Origin: Massilia sp. 9096
Lineage (GTDB): Bacteria; Pseudomonadota; Gammaproteobacteria; Burkholderiales; Burkholderiaceae_D
DNA length: 64,000 nt
Direction: 5' to 3'
Assembly (NCBI RefSeq): GCF_000745265.1
Contig: NZ_JQNN01000001.1
Span: forward strand, 3,286,001 to 3,350,000
The position numbers and the translations under genes were made by a program. The stretch's first letter is position 1. Each line of letters begins with the position of its first letter. Shown here piece by piece: positions 11,470 to 20,569 of this stretch. The notes beneath the pieces were generated by a model. The model saw only the letters and a list, made by a program, of their open reading frames with translations. It was not told the origin of the DNA and ran no database searches.

Positions 11470-11694
11470 ATGCCCCTGATCCTCCTGATCGCCACTTTCG
11501 TCGTCCTGCGCTTCTTCGAAGTCTGGCGCTTCGCCCAGCTGTCCTGGTGGTGGATCGTCGCCCTGATGGCGCTCGCCTTCATCTGGTTCGAGTTCATCGA
11601 AAAGATGCTGGGCCTGGACAAGAAGAAGCTGCACGCCGACGACGAGAAACGCCGCAAGGAAAGGCTGGCGAAGAGTTTCGGCAAGCGCAAATAA
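11470..11694 (+). CDS. Small Trp-rich membrane protein (TIGR04438-like)
   Basis: A 74-residue protein: a hydrophobic N-terminus (MPLILLIATFVVLRFFEVWR), a second hydrophobic stretch with SWWWIVALMALAFIWFEF, then a basic, highly charged tail (KKKLHADDEKRRKERLAKSF). This layout matches the small Trp-rich proteins common in Burkholderiales. Function unknown; two membrane segments with a cytoplasmic basic tail are likely. AAAGGAATCCCCCC lies just upstream of the start. Confidence 0.75.
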   Translation: MPLILLIATFVVLRFFEVWRFAQLSWWWIVALMALAFIWFEFIEKMLGLDKKKLHADDEKRRKERLAKSFGKRK

Positions 11695-11725
11695 CTCCCC
11701 GCGGCGCATTGCCGCAAAAGACGCT

Positions 11726-12304
11726 TCAGGAACGGCGCCTGCGCACGGCGCCGGCACATCCGAGTCCGGCCAGGACCAGGGCCAGCGAACCCGGTTCGGG
11801 CACCTGCATGGCAGGTCCGAAGCTGAAATCGTCCATGACGTACGACGCTTGCGCGCCGCTCGAAACGACGACGGCGTCGATGGCGCCGTCCCAGCCGGTG
11901 GCCAGGAATGCCGGCGTGTCCGACAGCTGGAGCGCGGTGGAAGTGGCAACCAGCCGGCCTCCGGCATACAGGTCGAAGCGTACGCTGCTGTCGCCGTAGC
12001 CGGAGAACCAGGCGCCGTCGAAGACCGCGGGCGCCAGGAAGCGGATGGTACTGGCGGCCGGCCCGCCGTCGATCCAGTCGGTGGTGACGCGGCCCGCACC
12101 GGAATGGGCAGCAAACGGCGCCTGCGCGCTGGTGAAGACGGACAGGCCGGACGCCGACCAGTCCAATCCGCCATAATTGCCGGGGACGGCGGCGATGTCG
12201 TCGGGGCCGACGATGTCGTCGAAGGTCAGCACGGTCGCCGCGGCGAACGGTGCGTACAGGGAGATGATCGCGCTCATGGCGACGCTACGGATGATGGTAT
12301 GCAT
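11726..12304 (-). CDS. PEP-CTERM sorting domain protein
   Basis: A 192-residue exported protein. A signal peptide (to about AAATVL) is followed by a beta-rich domain of unknown function and a classic C-terminal sorting signal: VPEPGSLALVLAGLG, a short hydrophobic helix and a basic RRRRS end. PEP-CTERM proteins are processed by an exosortase (EpsH family), usually together with exopolysaccharide; no exosortase is in this window. The start at 12304 is preceded by AGAGGA. Confidence 0.85.
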   Translation of the reverse strand: MHTIIRSVAMSAIISLYAPFAAATVLTFDDIVGPDDIAAVPGNYGGLDWSASGLSVFTSAQAPFAAHSGAGRVTTDWIDGGPAASTIRFLAPAVFDGAWFSGYGDSSVRFDLYAGGRLVATSTALQLSDTPAFLATGWDGAIDAVVVSSGAQASYVMDDFSFGPAMQVPEPGSLALVLAGLGCAGAVRRRRS

Positions 12305-12342
12305 GGGAATCCTCTTATCCTCTTGATATGAAGGGAGACGGT

Positions 12343-14589
12343 TCAAGCCAGGCCCAGCGCCGGGTCGCTGACCGTATGCCTTCCGGTTTCGACACGTCCG
12401 GCAAACCGCCGCACGTAGTCCGGCTGGCTCGACACCGTGACGCTGAAGTCGTACCAGTAGCCGTTGCCCGCCACCGGAATACGCACGATGGATTCGCTGC
12501 GCGGCGCGAGCGTCTGCTGCTGCCTGAGCGGCGCATAAGCGTTCGCGGCGAGATTGAACGTGCACGGCGCCGCGCCGCCATTGATGAGGCGCAGCACCAG
12601 CTCACCGGTGCCGGCGTCGCAGCGCACCTGCACGTCGGGCCGCGGCTGGCCCGCGGCGACAGCGCGCAGCGCACTCCCGGTGAAATGGCGGTGGTAGCCG
12701 TTCGGCCCGAGTACCCACAAGTCGTACCCGCCTCCCACCGCGGGTGCCCACGCATCCGCCAGCGATTTGCCGGGCTCGACGACGTAGCGGCGCGGGATGG
12801 CCGCCAGGTTCTTGCGGTCGTAGACGTGGAACACCGCCGCCTGGCGCCCGGTGTTGATGAAATTCAGCGCGACCTGCACGGCCGCCATCGTGGCGCCGGG
12901 CTGCACTTCGCAGATGGTCGCCAGTTCGTACGGCAGCGCGCGCGAGGGCCGCGTGCCGATCGCCTGCACCGGCAACTGCGGCGATGCCGGTGGCGGTATT
13001 TGCGCCAGTTTCTGCTGGGCCGCGCGCAAGGCGTCGGCCTGGCTCCGGTCCTTGCGGCCCTGGAGCACCGGCAGCGCTTCGGCATTCGGGGTGGCGAAGT
13101 TGAAGGCGCTCGTCAGGTCGCCGCAGACGGCGCGCCGGTAGGCGCTGATATTGGTCTCCTTGACGCCGAAACGGGCCTCGAGGAAACGCAGTACCGACGT
13201 GTGATCGAAGACTTGCGAGTTGACCCAGCCGCCACGGCTCCAGGGCGAGATCACGAACAGCGGCACGCGCGGACCGGGTCCGTAGACGCGTCCGTCCGCG
13301 GGCGGCTGCTTGGTGCTGCCGGCCGGGTGGCCATGCGTGTAGTACTCGGCCGCCAGGTCGGCCTGCGCCAGCGTGGTTTTGCCGGCGTGGCCGCCGCGGC
13401 CATCGGGCGAAGGCGCGGACGGCGAAGGCACGTGGTCGAAATAGCCGTCGTTCTCGTCATAGGTCACGATCAGCACGGTCTTGCTCCACACATCGGGATT
13501 GGCCGTCAATGCGTCGAGCACTTCCTGGATGAACCACGCCCCTTGCACCGGGCTGGATGGGCCGGGATGTTCGCAGTAGATGGACGGTGCATTGAGCCAT
13601 GACACCTGCGGCAACTTGCCTTCGCGAATATCGCGCTTGAAGGCATCCAGGTAGCGCTCGGGCTCGGCGCCGGGCAGCGTGTTCGCGATCCCTTTGTAGA
13701 GCGGGTTGTTGACGTTGTCGGTGGCCGCATCGTAGGCATGGTAGGGCACGGCCTGGCCGGTATTGGTGTAGGGCTTGCCCGGCGCGCCGCCGCTGGAGAC
13801 CGGGTAGCCCGAGTTGACGTTGGCGCGCTTGAACTGGCGGAATGCGCCAAGCATGTTGTCGCCCCATTCGTCGGGCATGTTCTGATAACTGATCCAGCTC
13901 ACGCCGGTGGCCTCGAGGCGCTCGGCATACGTGGTCCAGGTGTAGCCGGTCTCGACGCCGCCGGCCAGGCCGTCGATGGCGTCCCACTCGTTGGTCACGA
14001 AAGCCGTGCCGGTAGGGACCGCCCCGTTCGTCCCGCTGATGAAGAACGAGCGGTTGGCGTCGGTCCCGGTATGCATGCCGCAATGGTAGGCGTCGCACAG
14101 CGTGAACGCGTTGGCCAGGGCGAACTGGAATGGAATCTCGTTCTGGTTGAAGTAGCCCATCGAAATCGGGTTCTTGTAGCGCGGCCACTGGTCCATGCGG
14201 CCGTTGTCCCAGGCCAGCTGGCTGTCGTTCCAGTCATGCGGCGTGCCGCTGGCCCGCTGCGCGTTGCCGATGCTGCCATCGAGGTGGAACGGCATCACCA
14301 CGCTGCCGTTCGCCAGGCGTTGCTGCCATACCGTGCGCCCCTCCGTCAATGGAATCGGAAAGCGGTCGCCGAAGCCGCGCACGCCGGCAAGGGTGCCGAA
14401 ATAATGGTCGAACGCACGGTTTTCCTGCATCAGGATCACCACGTGCTCGACATCTCTGATGGTACCGGTTGCGTTGTTGGCGGGAATGGCCAGCGCGCGT
14501 TGGATGGAGGCCGGGAAGGCGGCATACGTTGCGGCTGCGACGCCCGCGCGGGCGCCGCCGAGTAGGAATTTCCGTCGTGAAGTCATCAT
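12343..14589 (-). CDS. Phosphocholine-specific phospholipase C (Tat-exported)
   Basis: A 748-residue protein of the bacterial phospholipase C/acid phosphatase family, which hydrolyses phospholipid head groups. The N-terminus has a twin-arginine signal (TSRRKFLLGG). The catalytic domain begins at VEHVVILMQENRAFDHYFG and includes VSWLNAPS, TYDENDGYFDHV and GPRVPLFVISPWSRGG, all hallmarks of the family. Two C-terminal DUF756 repeats follow, the usual full-length layout. It ends 38 bases upstream of the PEP-CTERM gene on the same strand. Confidence 0.88.
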   Translation of the reverse strand: MMTSRRKFLLGGARAGVAAATYAAFPASIQRALAIPANNATGTIRDVEHVVILMQENRAFDHYFGTLAGVRGFGDRFPIPLTEGRTVWQQRLANGSVVMPFHLDGSIGNAQRASGTPHDWNDSQLAWDNGRMDQWPRYKNPISMGYFNQNEIPFQFALANAFTLCDAYHCGMHTGTDANRSFFISGTNGAVPTGTAFVTNEWDAIDGLAGGVETGYTWTTYAERLEATGVSWISYQNMPDEWGDNMLGAFRQFKRANVNSGYPVSSGGAPGKPYTNTGQAVPYHAYDAATDNVNNPLYKGIANTLPGAEPERYLDAFKRDIREGKLPQVSWLNAPSIYCEHPGPSSPVQGAWFIQEVLDALTANPDVWSKTVLIVTYDENDGYFDHVPSPSAPSPDGRGGHAGKTTLAQADLAAEYYTHGHPAGSTKQPPADGRVYGPGPRVPLFVISPWSRGGWVNSQVFDHTSVLRFLEARFGVKETNISAYRRAVCGDLTSAFNFATPNAEALPVLQGRKDRSQADALRAAQQKLAQIPPPASPQLPVQAIGTRPSRALPYELATICEVQPGATMAAVQVALNFINTGRQAAVFHVYDRKNLAAIPRRYVVEPGKSLADAWAPAVGGGYDLWVLGPNGYHRHFTGSALRAVAAGQPRPDVQVRCDAGTGELVLRLINGGAAPCTFNLAANAYAPLRQQQTLAPRSESIVRIPVAGNGYWYDFSVTVSSQPDYVRRFAGRVETGRHTVSDPALGLA

Positions 14590-14766
14590 TCGATCCAGGA
14601 GGTTGATGTTGCTATGGCGATATCAATGGTTGGCCTCGCCAGCCTAGATCGGCTGTGTGACGATGGAATGACAATCGAATCGAACACCGGAAGTTTAGGA
14701 AGTCCGGCCAGTGACGAGTGCCGTGATATCCTGTGCGACTCACGGACCCGTCACTCACGCCATCGC

Positions 14767-15669
14767 ATGAACCTCGAGCTGCGCCAGCTGCGCTATTTCG
14801 TCACCGTCGCCGAGGAATTGCACTTCGGCCGCGCGGCGGCGCGCCTGCACATGACGCAGCCGCCGCTGTCGCAGGCGATCGCCGCTTTCGAGGAGGGTCT
14901 CGGCACGCCGCTGTTCATGCGCAACCGGCGCATGGTCGAACTGACGCCGGCCGGCCACGCCCTGCTGCCGGAAGCGCGCCGCCTGCTGCTCGAGGCTTCC
15001 GCCCTGCCCGCGCTGGCGCGCCGCGCCGCGCTGGGCGAAACCGGCCGCCTGGCGCTGGCCTTCGTCACCTCGGCCGACTACAGCGTGCTGCCGCCCTTCC
15101 TGCGCCGCTACAGCGAACGCTACCCGGGCGTGCACCTGCGCCTGCAGGAAGCGACCTCGGACGTGCAGATCGAGGAACTGCTGGCCGGCCGCATCGACGC
15201 CGGCCTCCTGATTCCGCCGCTGCCGGACAAGGCCCAGGCCGAACTCGACTACATGAAGGTGCTCGAGGAGCCGCTGGTGCTGTGCGCGCCGGGCGGCCTG
15301 CTCGCGCGCGCGGGCGCGGGCACGGATGCACCCGTGCGCCTGCAGGACCTGCCGCACCTGCCGCTGATCATCTTCCCGCGCGAGGTGTCGCCGGGACTGC
15401 ACGACGCCATCCTGTCGTGCTTCCATGCGGCCGGGCTGGCGCCCGCGATCGGCCAGCAGGCGATCCAGATGCAGACCATCGTCAGCCTCGTGTCGGCCGG
15501 CATGGGCTTGGCACTTGTGCCACAATCGGTCTGCAACCTGATGCGCCCGGGCGTAGAATACCGTGCCCTCGCCGGCCCGACACCATTGGTCGAAACCGGC
15601 ATCGCATGGCGCCGCGATAATCCGTCGCCGGTGCTCGAGGGCTTTCTGGAATTACTGAGGACAACTTAA
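14767..15669 (+). CDS. LysR-family transcriptional regulator
   Basis: A 300-residue protein with the LysR helix-turn-helix at the N-terminus (MNLELRQLRYFVTVAEELHFGRAAARLHMTQPPLSQAI, about residues 1-60) and a substrate-binding co-inducer domain. The BenM/CatM-like layout suggests an aromatic-acid or organic-acid effector, but this is only family resemblance. It ends one base before lgt, so the two are probably co-transcribed. The divergent phospholipase C gene could be a target. Confidence 0.88.
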   Translation: MNLELRQLRYFVTVAEELHFGRAAARLHMTQPPLSQAIAAFEEGLGTPLFMRNRRMVELTPAGHALLPEARRLLLEASALPALARRAALGETGRLALAFVTSADYSVLPPFLRRYSERYPGVHLRLQEATSDVQIEELLAGRIDAGLLIPPLPDKAQAELDYMKVLEEPLVLCAPGGLLARAGAGTDAPVRLQDLPHLPLIIFPREVSPGLHDAILSCFHAAGLAPAIGQQAIQMQTIVSLVSAGMGLALVPQSVCNLMRPGVEYRALAGPTPLVETGIAWRRDNPSPVLEGFLELLRTT

Positions 15670-15670
15670 T

Positions 15671-16486
15671 ATGATTCATCATCCGCGACCGAATCCGATC
15701 GCGTTCAGCATTGGCCCCGTCGACATCCATTGGTACGGCATCATGTACGTGCTGGCCTTTGCCCTGTTCATCATCCTGGGGCGTGTGCGCATCCGTACCC
15801 AGCCGCATGTGCAGGCGCAGGGCTGGACCAATTCCGACCTCGACGACATGCTGTTCTACGGGATGCTCGGCGTCGTGATCGGCGGGCGCCTGGGCGAGGT
15901 GCTGTTCTACCGCCCCGACTATTATTTCTCGCACCCGCTCGAGATCCTGCAAACCTGGCATGGCGGCATGTCCTACCACGGCGGCTTCATCGGCGTGCTG
16001 ATCGCGATGGCGCTGTGGGCCAGCAAGCGCAAGCGCAACCTGCTCGACGTGTACGACTTCATCGCGCCGATGGTGCCGATCGGCTATGCCTGCGGCCGCC
16101 TGGGCAACTTCATCAACGCCGAACTGCCGGGCCGCATGGCCGATCCCTCGCTGCCCTGGGCCATGGAGTGGCCGGGCATCACCGATCACCTGGTGCATCC
16201 GTCGCCGCTGTACCAGATGCTCATCGACGGCATCCTGGTCTTCGTCATCATGTGGATCTTCGCGCGCAAACCGCGTCCGCGCCTGGCCGTGGGCGCGCTG
16301 TACACCACGCTGTACGGCTGCGCGCGCTTCTTCACGGAATGGTTCCGCGTGCCCGACTGGGAAACCCACGTGTTCGGCCTGCCGATCACCTCGGGCCAGG
16401 TGCTGTCGCTGCCGATGATCGTGGCCGGCCTCATCATGCTGTTCTGGGCGTATTCGAGCGGAAACCGCCAGCCGGCCCACGCTTGA
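15671..16486 (+). CDS. lgt: Prolipoprotein diacylglyceryl transferase
   Basis: Inner-membrane enzyme that attaches diacylglycerol to the lipobox cysteine of prolipoproteins. 271 residues with about seven membrane segments. The Lgt signature is present as GYACGRLGNFINAELPGR, with the catalytic WHGGMSYHGGF and the C-terminal TEWFRVPD motif. The Shine-Dalgarno GAGGA is inside the end of the LysR gene. It converges on the EVE gene with a six-base gap. Confidence 0.96.
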   Translation: MIHHPRPNPIAFSIGPVDIHWYGIMYVLAFALFIILGRVRIRTQPHVQAQGWTNSDLDDMLFYGMLGVVIGGRLGEVLFYRPDYYFSHPLEILQTWHGGMSYHGGFIGVLIAMALWASKRKRNLLDVYDFIAPMVPIGYACGRLGNFINAELPGRMADPSLPWAMEWPGITDHLVHPSPLYQMLIDGILVFVIMWIFARKPRPRLAVGALYTTLYGCARFFTEWFRVPDWETHVFGLPITSGQVLSLPMIVAGLIMLFWAYSSGNRQPAHA

Positions 16487-16492
16487 GCGGAC

Positions 16493-16984
16493 TCAGGCCG
16501 CGGTGTCGAGCGCGGCCCCGGCCTCGATCCCGGCCATCTCCAGGATCTTGTTCCACTGCCCCGGCGTGACCGGGGACACCGACAGCCGGCTGCCCTTCTG
16601 CAGCAGCACCATCTCTTCCAGTTCGGGCACCCCGCGCAGCCCGGTCAAGGGCAGGTAGCGGCCCTGGGCCACCGCCGTCACGTCGACCGAGATCCAGCGC
16701 GGATTCTCCGGCGTCGCCTTCGGATCGAAATACGGACTGCCCGCATCGAACTGCGACGCATCCGGATACGCCGTGCTGGCGACGCGCGCGACGCCGGCCA
16801 CGCCCGGCAGGGCGCAGCTCGAGTGGTAGAACAGGATGCCGTCGCCGACCTGCATCTGGTCGCGCATGAAATTGCGGGCCTGGTAGTTGCGTACCCCGAA
16901 CCAGGCGACCGTGCGTTGCGGCGCCGCCAGAACGTCTTCGAAACTGACTTCGTCGGGTTCGGATTTCATCAGCCAGTAGCGCAT
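16493..16984 (-). CDS. EVE-domain protein
   Basis: A 163-residue single-domain protein of the EVE/thymocyte-nuclear-protein family (PUA-like fold), thought to bind modified bases. Landmarks: MRYWLMKSEPDEVSFEDV, VAWFGVRNYQARNFMRD, GDGILFYHSSC, and the C-terminal SVSPVTPGQWNKILEM. ATG 16984 is chosen over a GTG six bases upstream because GGAG sits six bases before it. Its place beside 6S RNA and zapA is common in betaproteobacteria. Confidence 0.9.
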   Translation of the reverse strand: MRYWLMKSEPDEVSFEDVLAAPQRTVAWFGVRNYQARNFMRDQMQVGDGILFYHSSCALPGVAGVARVASTAYPDASQFDAGSPYFDPKATPENPRWISVDVTAVAQGRYLPLTGLRGVPELEEMVLLQKGSRLSVSPVTPGQWNKILEMAGIEAGAALDTAA

Positions 16985-17016
16985 GCACACTCCAATGGAC
17001 TAATAAAAAAACAAAT

Positions 17017-17048
17017 AAAAAAGCGGTTGCGCACGCGTCGCAACCGCT
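17017..17048 (-). terminator. Terminator of the 6S RNA transcript
   Basis: A 10-bp perfect stem (17022-17031 with 17039-17048; AGCGGTTGCG on both strands) with a 7-base loop, followed on the minus strand by TTTTTTATTTG. It lies just after the 6S RNA and before the EVE gene. Confidence 0.88.
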
Positions 17049-17055
17049 TCTGGAA

Positions 17056-17234
17056 TGTAGCCCCGCATGTGCCGTTATTGCCGGCATCCCGAACCAAAAG
17101 GCTCAAGGTGGTCACAGTCAGCTCAATTTCGGGTTCGTCAGACAAGTGACGATCGCGCCCACCAAGCATATTCCGCAACCTATGCGAATGAATGGTTCAA
17201 GGAATATATGACAAATCTCGAACACCGCAGGGTA
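17056..17234 (-). ncRNA. ssrS: 6S RNA
   Basis: About 179 nt between zapA and the EVE gene on the zapA strand, the standard place for betaproteobacterial 6S RNA. The ends can close on each other: the 5' CUACCCUGCG pairs with the 3' UGCGGGGCUA with one bulge. The interior is a long interrupted helix, as expected for the RNA that mimics an open promoter and traps sigma70 RNA polymerase. A promoter (TTGACA, 16 bases, TAAACT) places the start at about 17234, and a strong terminator follows. The ends are estimates. Open frames in this stretch are not considered genes. Confidence 0.85.
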
Positions 17235-17240
17235 GACGCC

Positions 17241-17268
17241 AGTTTACTACGATGAACTTCCTTGTCAA
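17241..17268 (-). promoter_or_regulatory. Promoter of 6S RNA
   Basis: Perfect TTGACA (17268-17263 on the minus strand), 16-base spacer, TAAACT (17246-17241). The predicted start falls exactly at the 5' side of the 6S closing stem. Confidence 0.75.
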
Positions 17269-17312
17269 ACGAATTCGGTTCACAAGGACTTCGAAAACCG
17301 TCGCGAGCGGCA

Positions 17313-17403
17313 GCAATGGCGGTCAAGAGGCGCAGCTGTACGGACGTACAGCCGGTGCGCCGCTGCGGCGCCTCGCAGGGCTCGGCGCCTCCACCGCCAT
17401 TGC
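17313..17403. repeat. Large nested palindrome between zapA and 6S RNA
   Basis: An 11-bp perfect inverted repeat (GCAATGGCGGT at 17313-17323 and ACCGCCATTGC at 17393-17403) continues inward after three bases with GAGGCGC/GCGCCTC. The centre holds a separate perfect hairpin (GCTGTAC, GGAC loop, GTACAGC at 17335-17352). Weak pairing continues outward (GAACC...TCGC...GC), so the whole element may span about 17295-17427. It begins just after the zapA stop. It could be a terminator-like or processing structure, or a small non-autonomous mobile repeat. Confidence 0.7.
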
Positions 17404-17431
17404 AACGCGCAGCAGGCTTGCGAGGTTCTTG

Positions 17432-17743
17432 TCAGGACAAATTCCCTTGCGGCGCCAGGGCCTGGTCCAGCACCTGGTGCATCGCGTCCAGCTTGTGCTT
17501 GACTTCCAGGATGGTCAGATCGGACAGCGGCCCTTGCGGCGATTTGACCGACAGGAATTCTGCCGCCACCGACAGCGCGGCCATCACGGCGATGCGGTCG
17601 GTGCCCTTGACCTTGCCCGAGTCGCGCAGGGCGCACATCTTACCGTCGAGATATTGCACGGCTTCGCGCAGCGTCTTCTGCTCGCCTTCCTTGCACGCCA
17701 GGCGGTAGGACTGGCCCATGATGAGGACGTCAAGTTGGATCAT
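17432..17743 (-). CDS. zapA: Cell division protein ZapA
   Basis: A 103-residue protein that bundles FtsZ filaments at midcell. The N-terminal globular part (LDVLIMGQSYRLACKEGEQ) and the central helix (LREAVQYLDGKMCALRDSG) are typical, followed by a long coiled-coil helix. The start overlaps the zapB stop (ATGA), so translation is coupled. The zapB-zapA-6S order is characteristic of the class. Confidence 0.9.
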   Translation of the reverse strand: MIQLDVLIMGQSYRLACKEGEQKTLREAVQYLDGKMCALRDSGKVKGTDRIAVMAALSVAAEFLSVKSPQGPLSDLTILEVKHKLDAMHQVLDQALAPQGNLS

Positions 17744-18009
17744 CGGCTGGCCTCGTTGATGTCTAGGTCGGTCGCGGAAGCGTCGGGGGCCGCGCCATCG
17801 TCGGCGCTGTCGTCGGACTGGGGCTCGAGCTGGACCAGCAGCGCTTCGACGCGGCGCTGGGCTTCGATCAGCCGGTGCTTGAAATCGACGTTCTCGGCGC
17901 TGAGCAGCGCGTTGGCCTGGCGCAGCAGATAGTTCTCGCTGCGCAGCGATTGCGCCAGCTGGGCGAGCCGGTCGATTTTATCGGAGAGGTCTTGGAATTC
18001 GGAAATCAT
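17740..18009 (-). CDS. ZapB-like coiled-coil division protein
   Basis: An 89-residue protein, almost entirely coiled coil for the first 60 residues (FQDLSDKIDRLAQLAQSLRSEN, then NALLSAENVDFKHRLIEAQRRV), with an acidic tail. Small coiled-coil genes directly before zapA in betaproteobacteria are usually annotated as ZapB-like or TIGR02449; the role as a ZapA partner is inferred from position and shape. No Shine-Dalgarno is visible before ATG 18009. Confidence 0.72.
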   Translation of the reverse strand: MISEFQDLSDKIDRLAQLAQSLRSENYLLRQANALLSAENVDFKHRLIEAQRRVEALLVQLEPQSDDSADDGAAPDASATDLDINEASR

Positions 18010-18014
18010 TCATA

Positions 18015-18044
18015 ACTATAGGATCGAGTCGAATACCCCGTCAA
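18015..18044 (-). promoter_or_regulatory. Promoter of zapB-zapA
   Basis: TTGACG (18044-18039), 18-base spacer, TATAGT (18020-18015). The -10 ends only five bases before the zapB ATG, so the predicted start is at or next to the A of that ATG, i.e. a leaderless or near-leaderless message. Confidence 0.55.
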
Positions 18045-18253
18045 CAGAATCACGATTGCCTATGCACCGTGACTACCGATCGTGCGCACACCCCGCCGGA
18101 TAGGTGGTAGTCTGTCGGGCTTATGTGTTCGCCAATCGCGAACGTCCCATCGCTTGAGGCAGGCTGCACAAGCTGCGTGTCTCGGTATTGCGGCAAGTCG
18201 ACAACATCGCTTGATAACTCTCAAAAAAGTCTTGTCAATCTCGAAGACAGCGG

Positions 18254-18283
18254 CTTGAAATGGGGTGTTATCGTCCCTATAAT
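18254..18283 (+). promoter_or_regulatory. groESL promoter, overlapping sigma70 and sigma32-like
   Basis: TTGAAA (18255-18260), exactly 17 bases, TATAAT (18278-18283) form a near-consensus sigma70 promoter. The same bases read as a sigma32-type promoter: CTTGAAA (18254-18260), 14 bases, CCCTATAAT (18275-18283), compared with the heat-shock pattern CTTGAA-N14-CCCCATnT. The rest of the 348-base gap before groES (18010-18253) holds the zapB promoter and no recognisable gene. Confidence 0.8.
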
Positions 18284-18309
18284 TAGCACTCGTTAGCGGG
18301 GAGTGCTAA
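18283..18309 (+). promoter_or_regulatory. CIRCE operator (HrcA site)
   Basis: Perfect CIRCE halves TTAGCACTC (18283-18291) and GAGTGCTAA (18301-18309) with the canonical 9-base spacer. It begins on the last base of the groE -10 box, so HrcA binding would block initiation. hrcA itself is not in this window. Confidence 0.95.
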
Positions 18310-18357
18310 CAATTTTCCCGAATCGTCTTATTCAGTCCAAACCAAAAGGAGTTTTGC

Positions 18358-18648
18358 ATGAACCTTCGCCCATTGCACGATCGCGTTATCGTGAAGCGTC
18401 TCGACCAGGAAACCAAAACTGCGTCCGGCCTGATCATCCCTGATGCGGCCGCCGAGAAGCCGGATCAAGGTGAAGTGCTGGCCGTGGGCAACGGCAAAGT
18501 CCAAGAAAACGGCAACGTCCGTCCGCTGGAAGTCAAAGTCGGCGACCGCGTCCTGTTCGGCAAGTACTCGGGCCAGACCGTCAAGGTCAACGGCGACGAG
18601 CTGCTGGTCATGCGCGAAGAAGACATCATGGCCGTCGTGGCCCAGTAA
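18358..18648 (+). CDS. groES: Co-chaperonin GroES
   Basis: A 96-residue lid of the GroEL folding chamber. It has the GroES start ([14 protein letters not shown]), the mobile loop around [16 protein letters not shown], and [24 protein letters not shown]. Shine-Dalgarno AAAGGAG. First gene of a CIRCE-controlled operon with groEL 30 bases downstream. Confidence 0.98.
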   Translation: MNLRPLHDRVIVKRLDQETKTASGLIIPDAAAEKPDQGEVLAVGNGKVQENGNVRPLEVKVGDRVLFGKYSGQTVKVNGDELLVMREEDIMAVVAQ

Positions 18649-18675
18649 TCCAGTCCAATACGAACGGAGAAATAA

Positions 18676-20325
<1,650 letters not shown>

Positions 20326-20365
20326 TTCACGCCGGTCGGCTCACAGCCAACCCGTAGCACCGGAA

Positions 20366-20397
20366 AGCCCGCAGGGTTCGCGCCCTGCGGGCTTTTT
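20366..20397 (+). terminator. groESL terminator
   Basis: An 11-bp perfect stem (AGCCCGCAGGG with CCCTGCGGGCT), loop TTCGCG, then five T. The hairpin sequence is identical to the terminator at 22290-22321. Confidence 0.92.
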
Positions 20398-20569
20398 CAT
20401 TTATTCACTGCCAATGTTCCGATGTAGCCAGGCAACACTCGGGATCGGATATCGACTTTTCCGGTTTCCTTGCGGCAATGCTGATTTATACTCGGGTTGC
20501 ATTTGTACGTACGATCGGACCGCCACGCGCAGCCCGACTCGCCAACGCATCGTCACTACCGAATCGAAC

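Noticed and set aside
16969..17255. Short open frames across the 6S RNA
   Set aside because: They cover the structured RNA with its own promoter and terminator and have no coding character.
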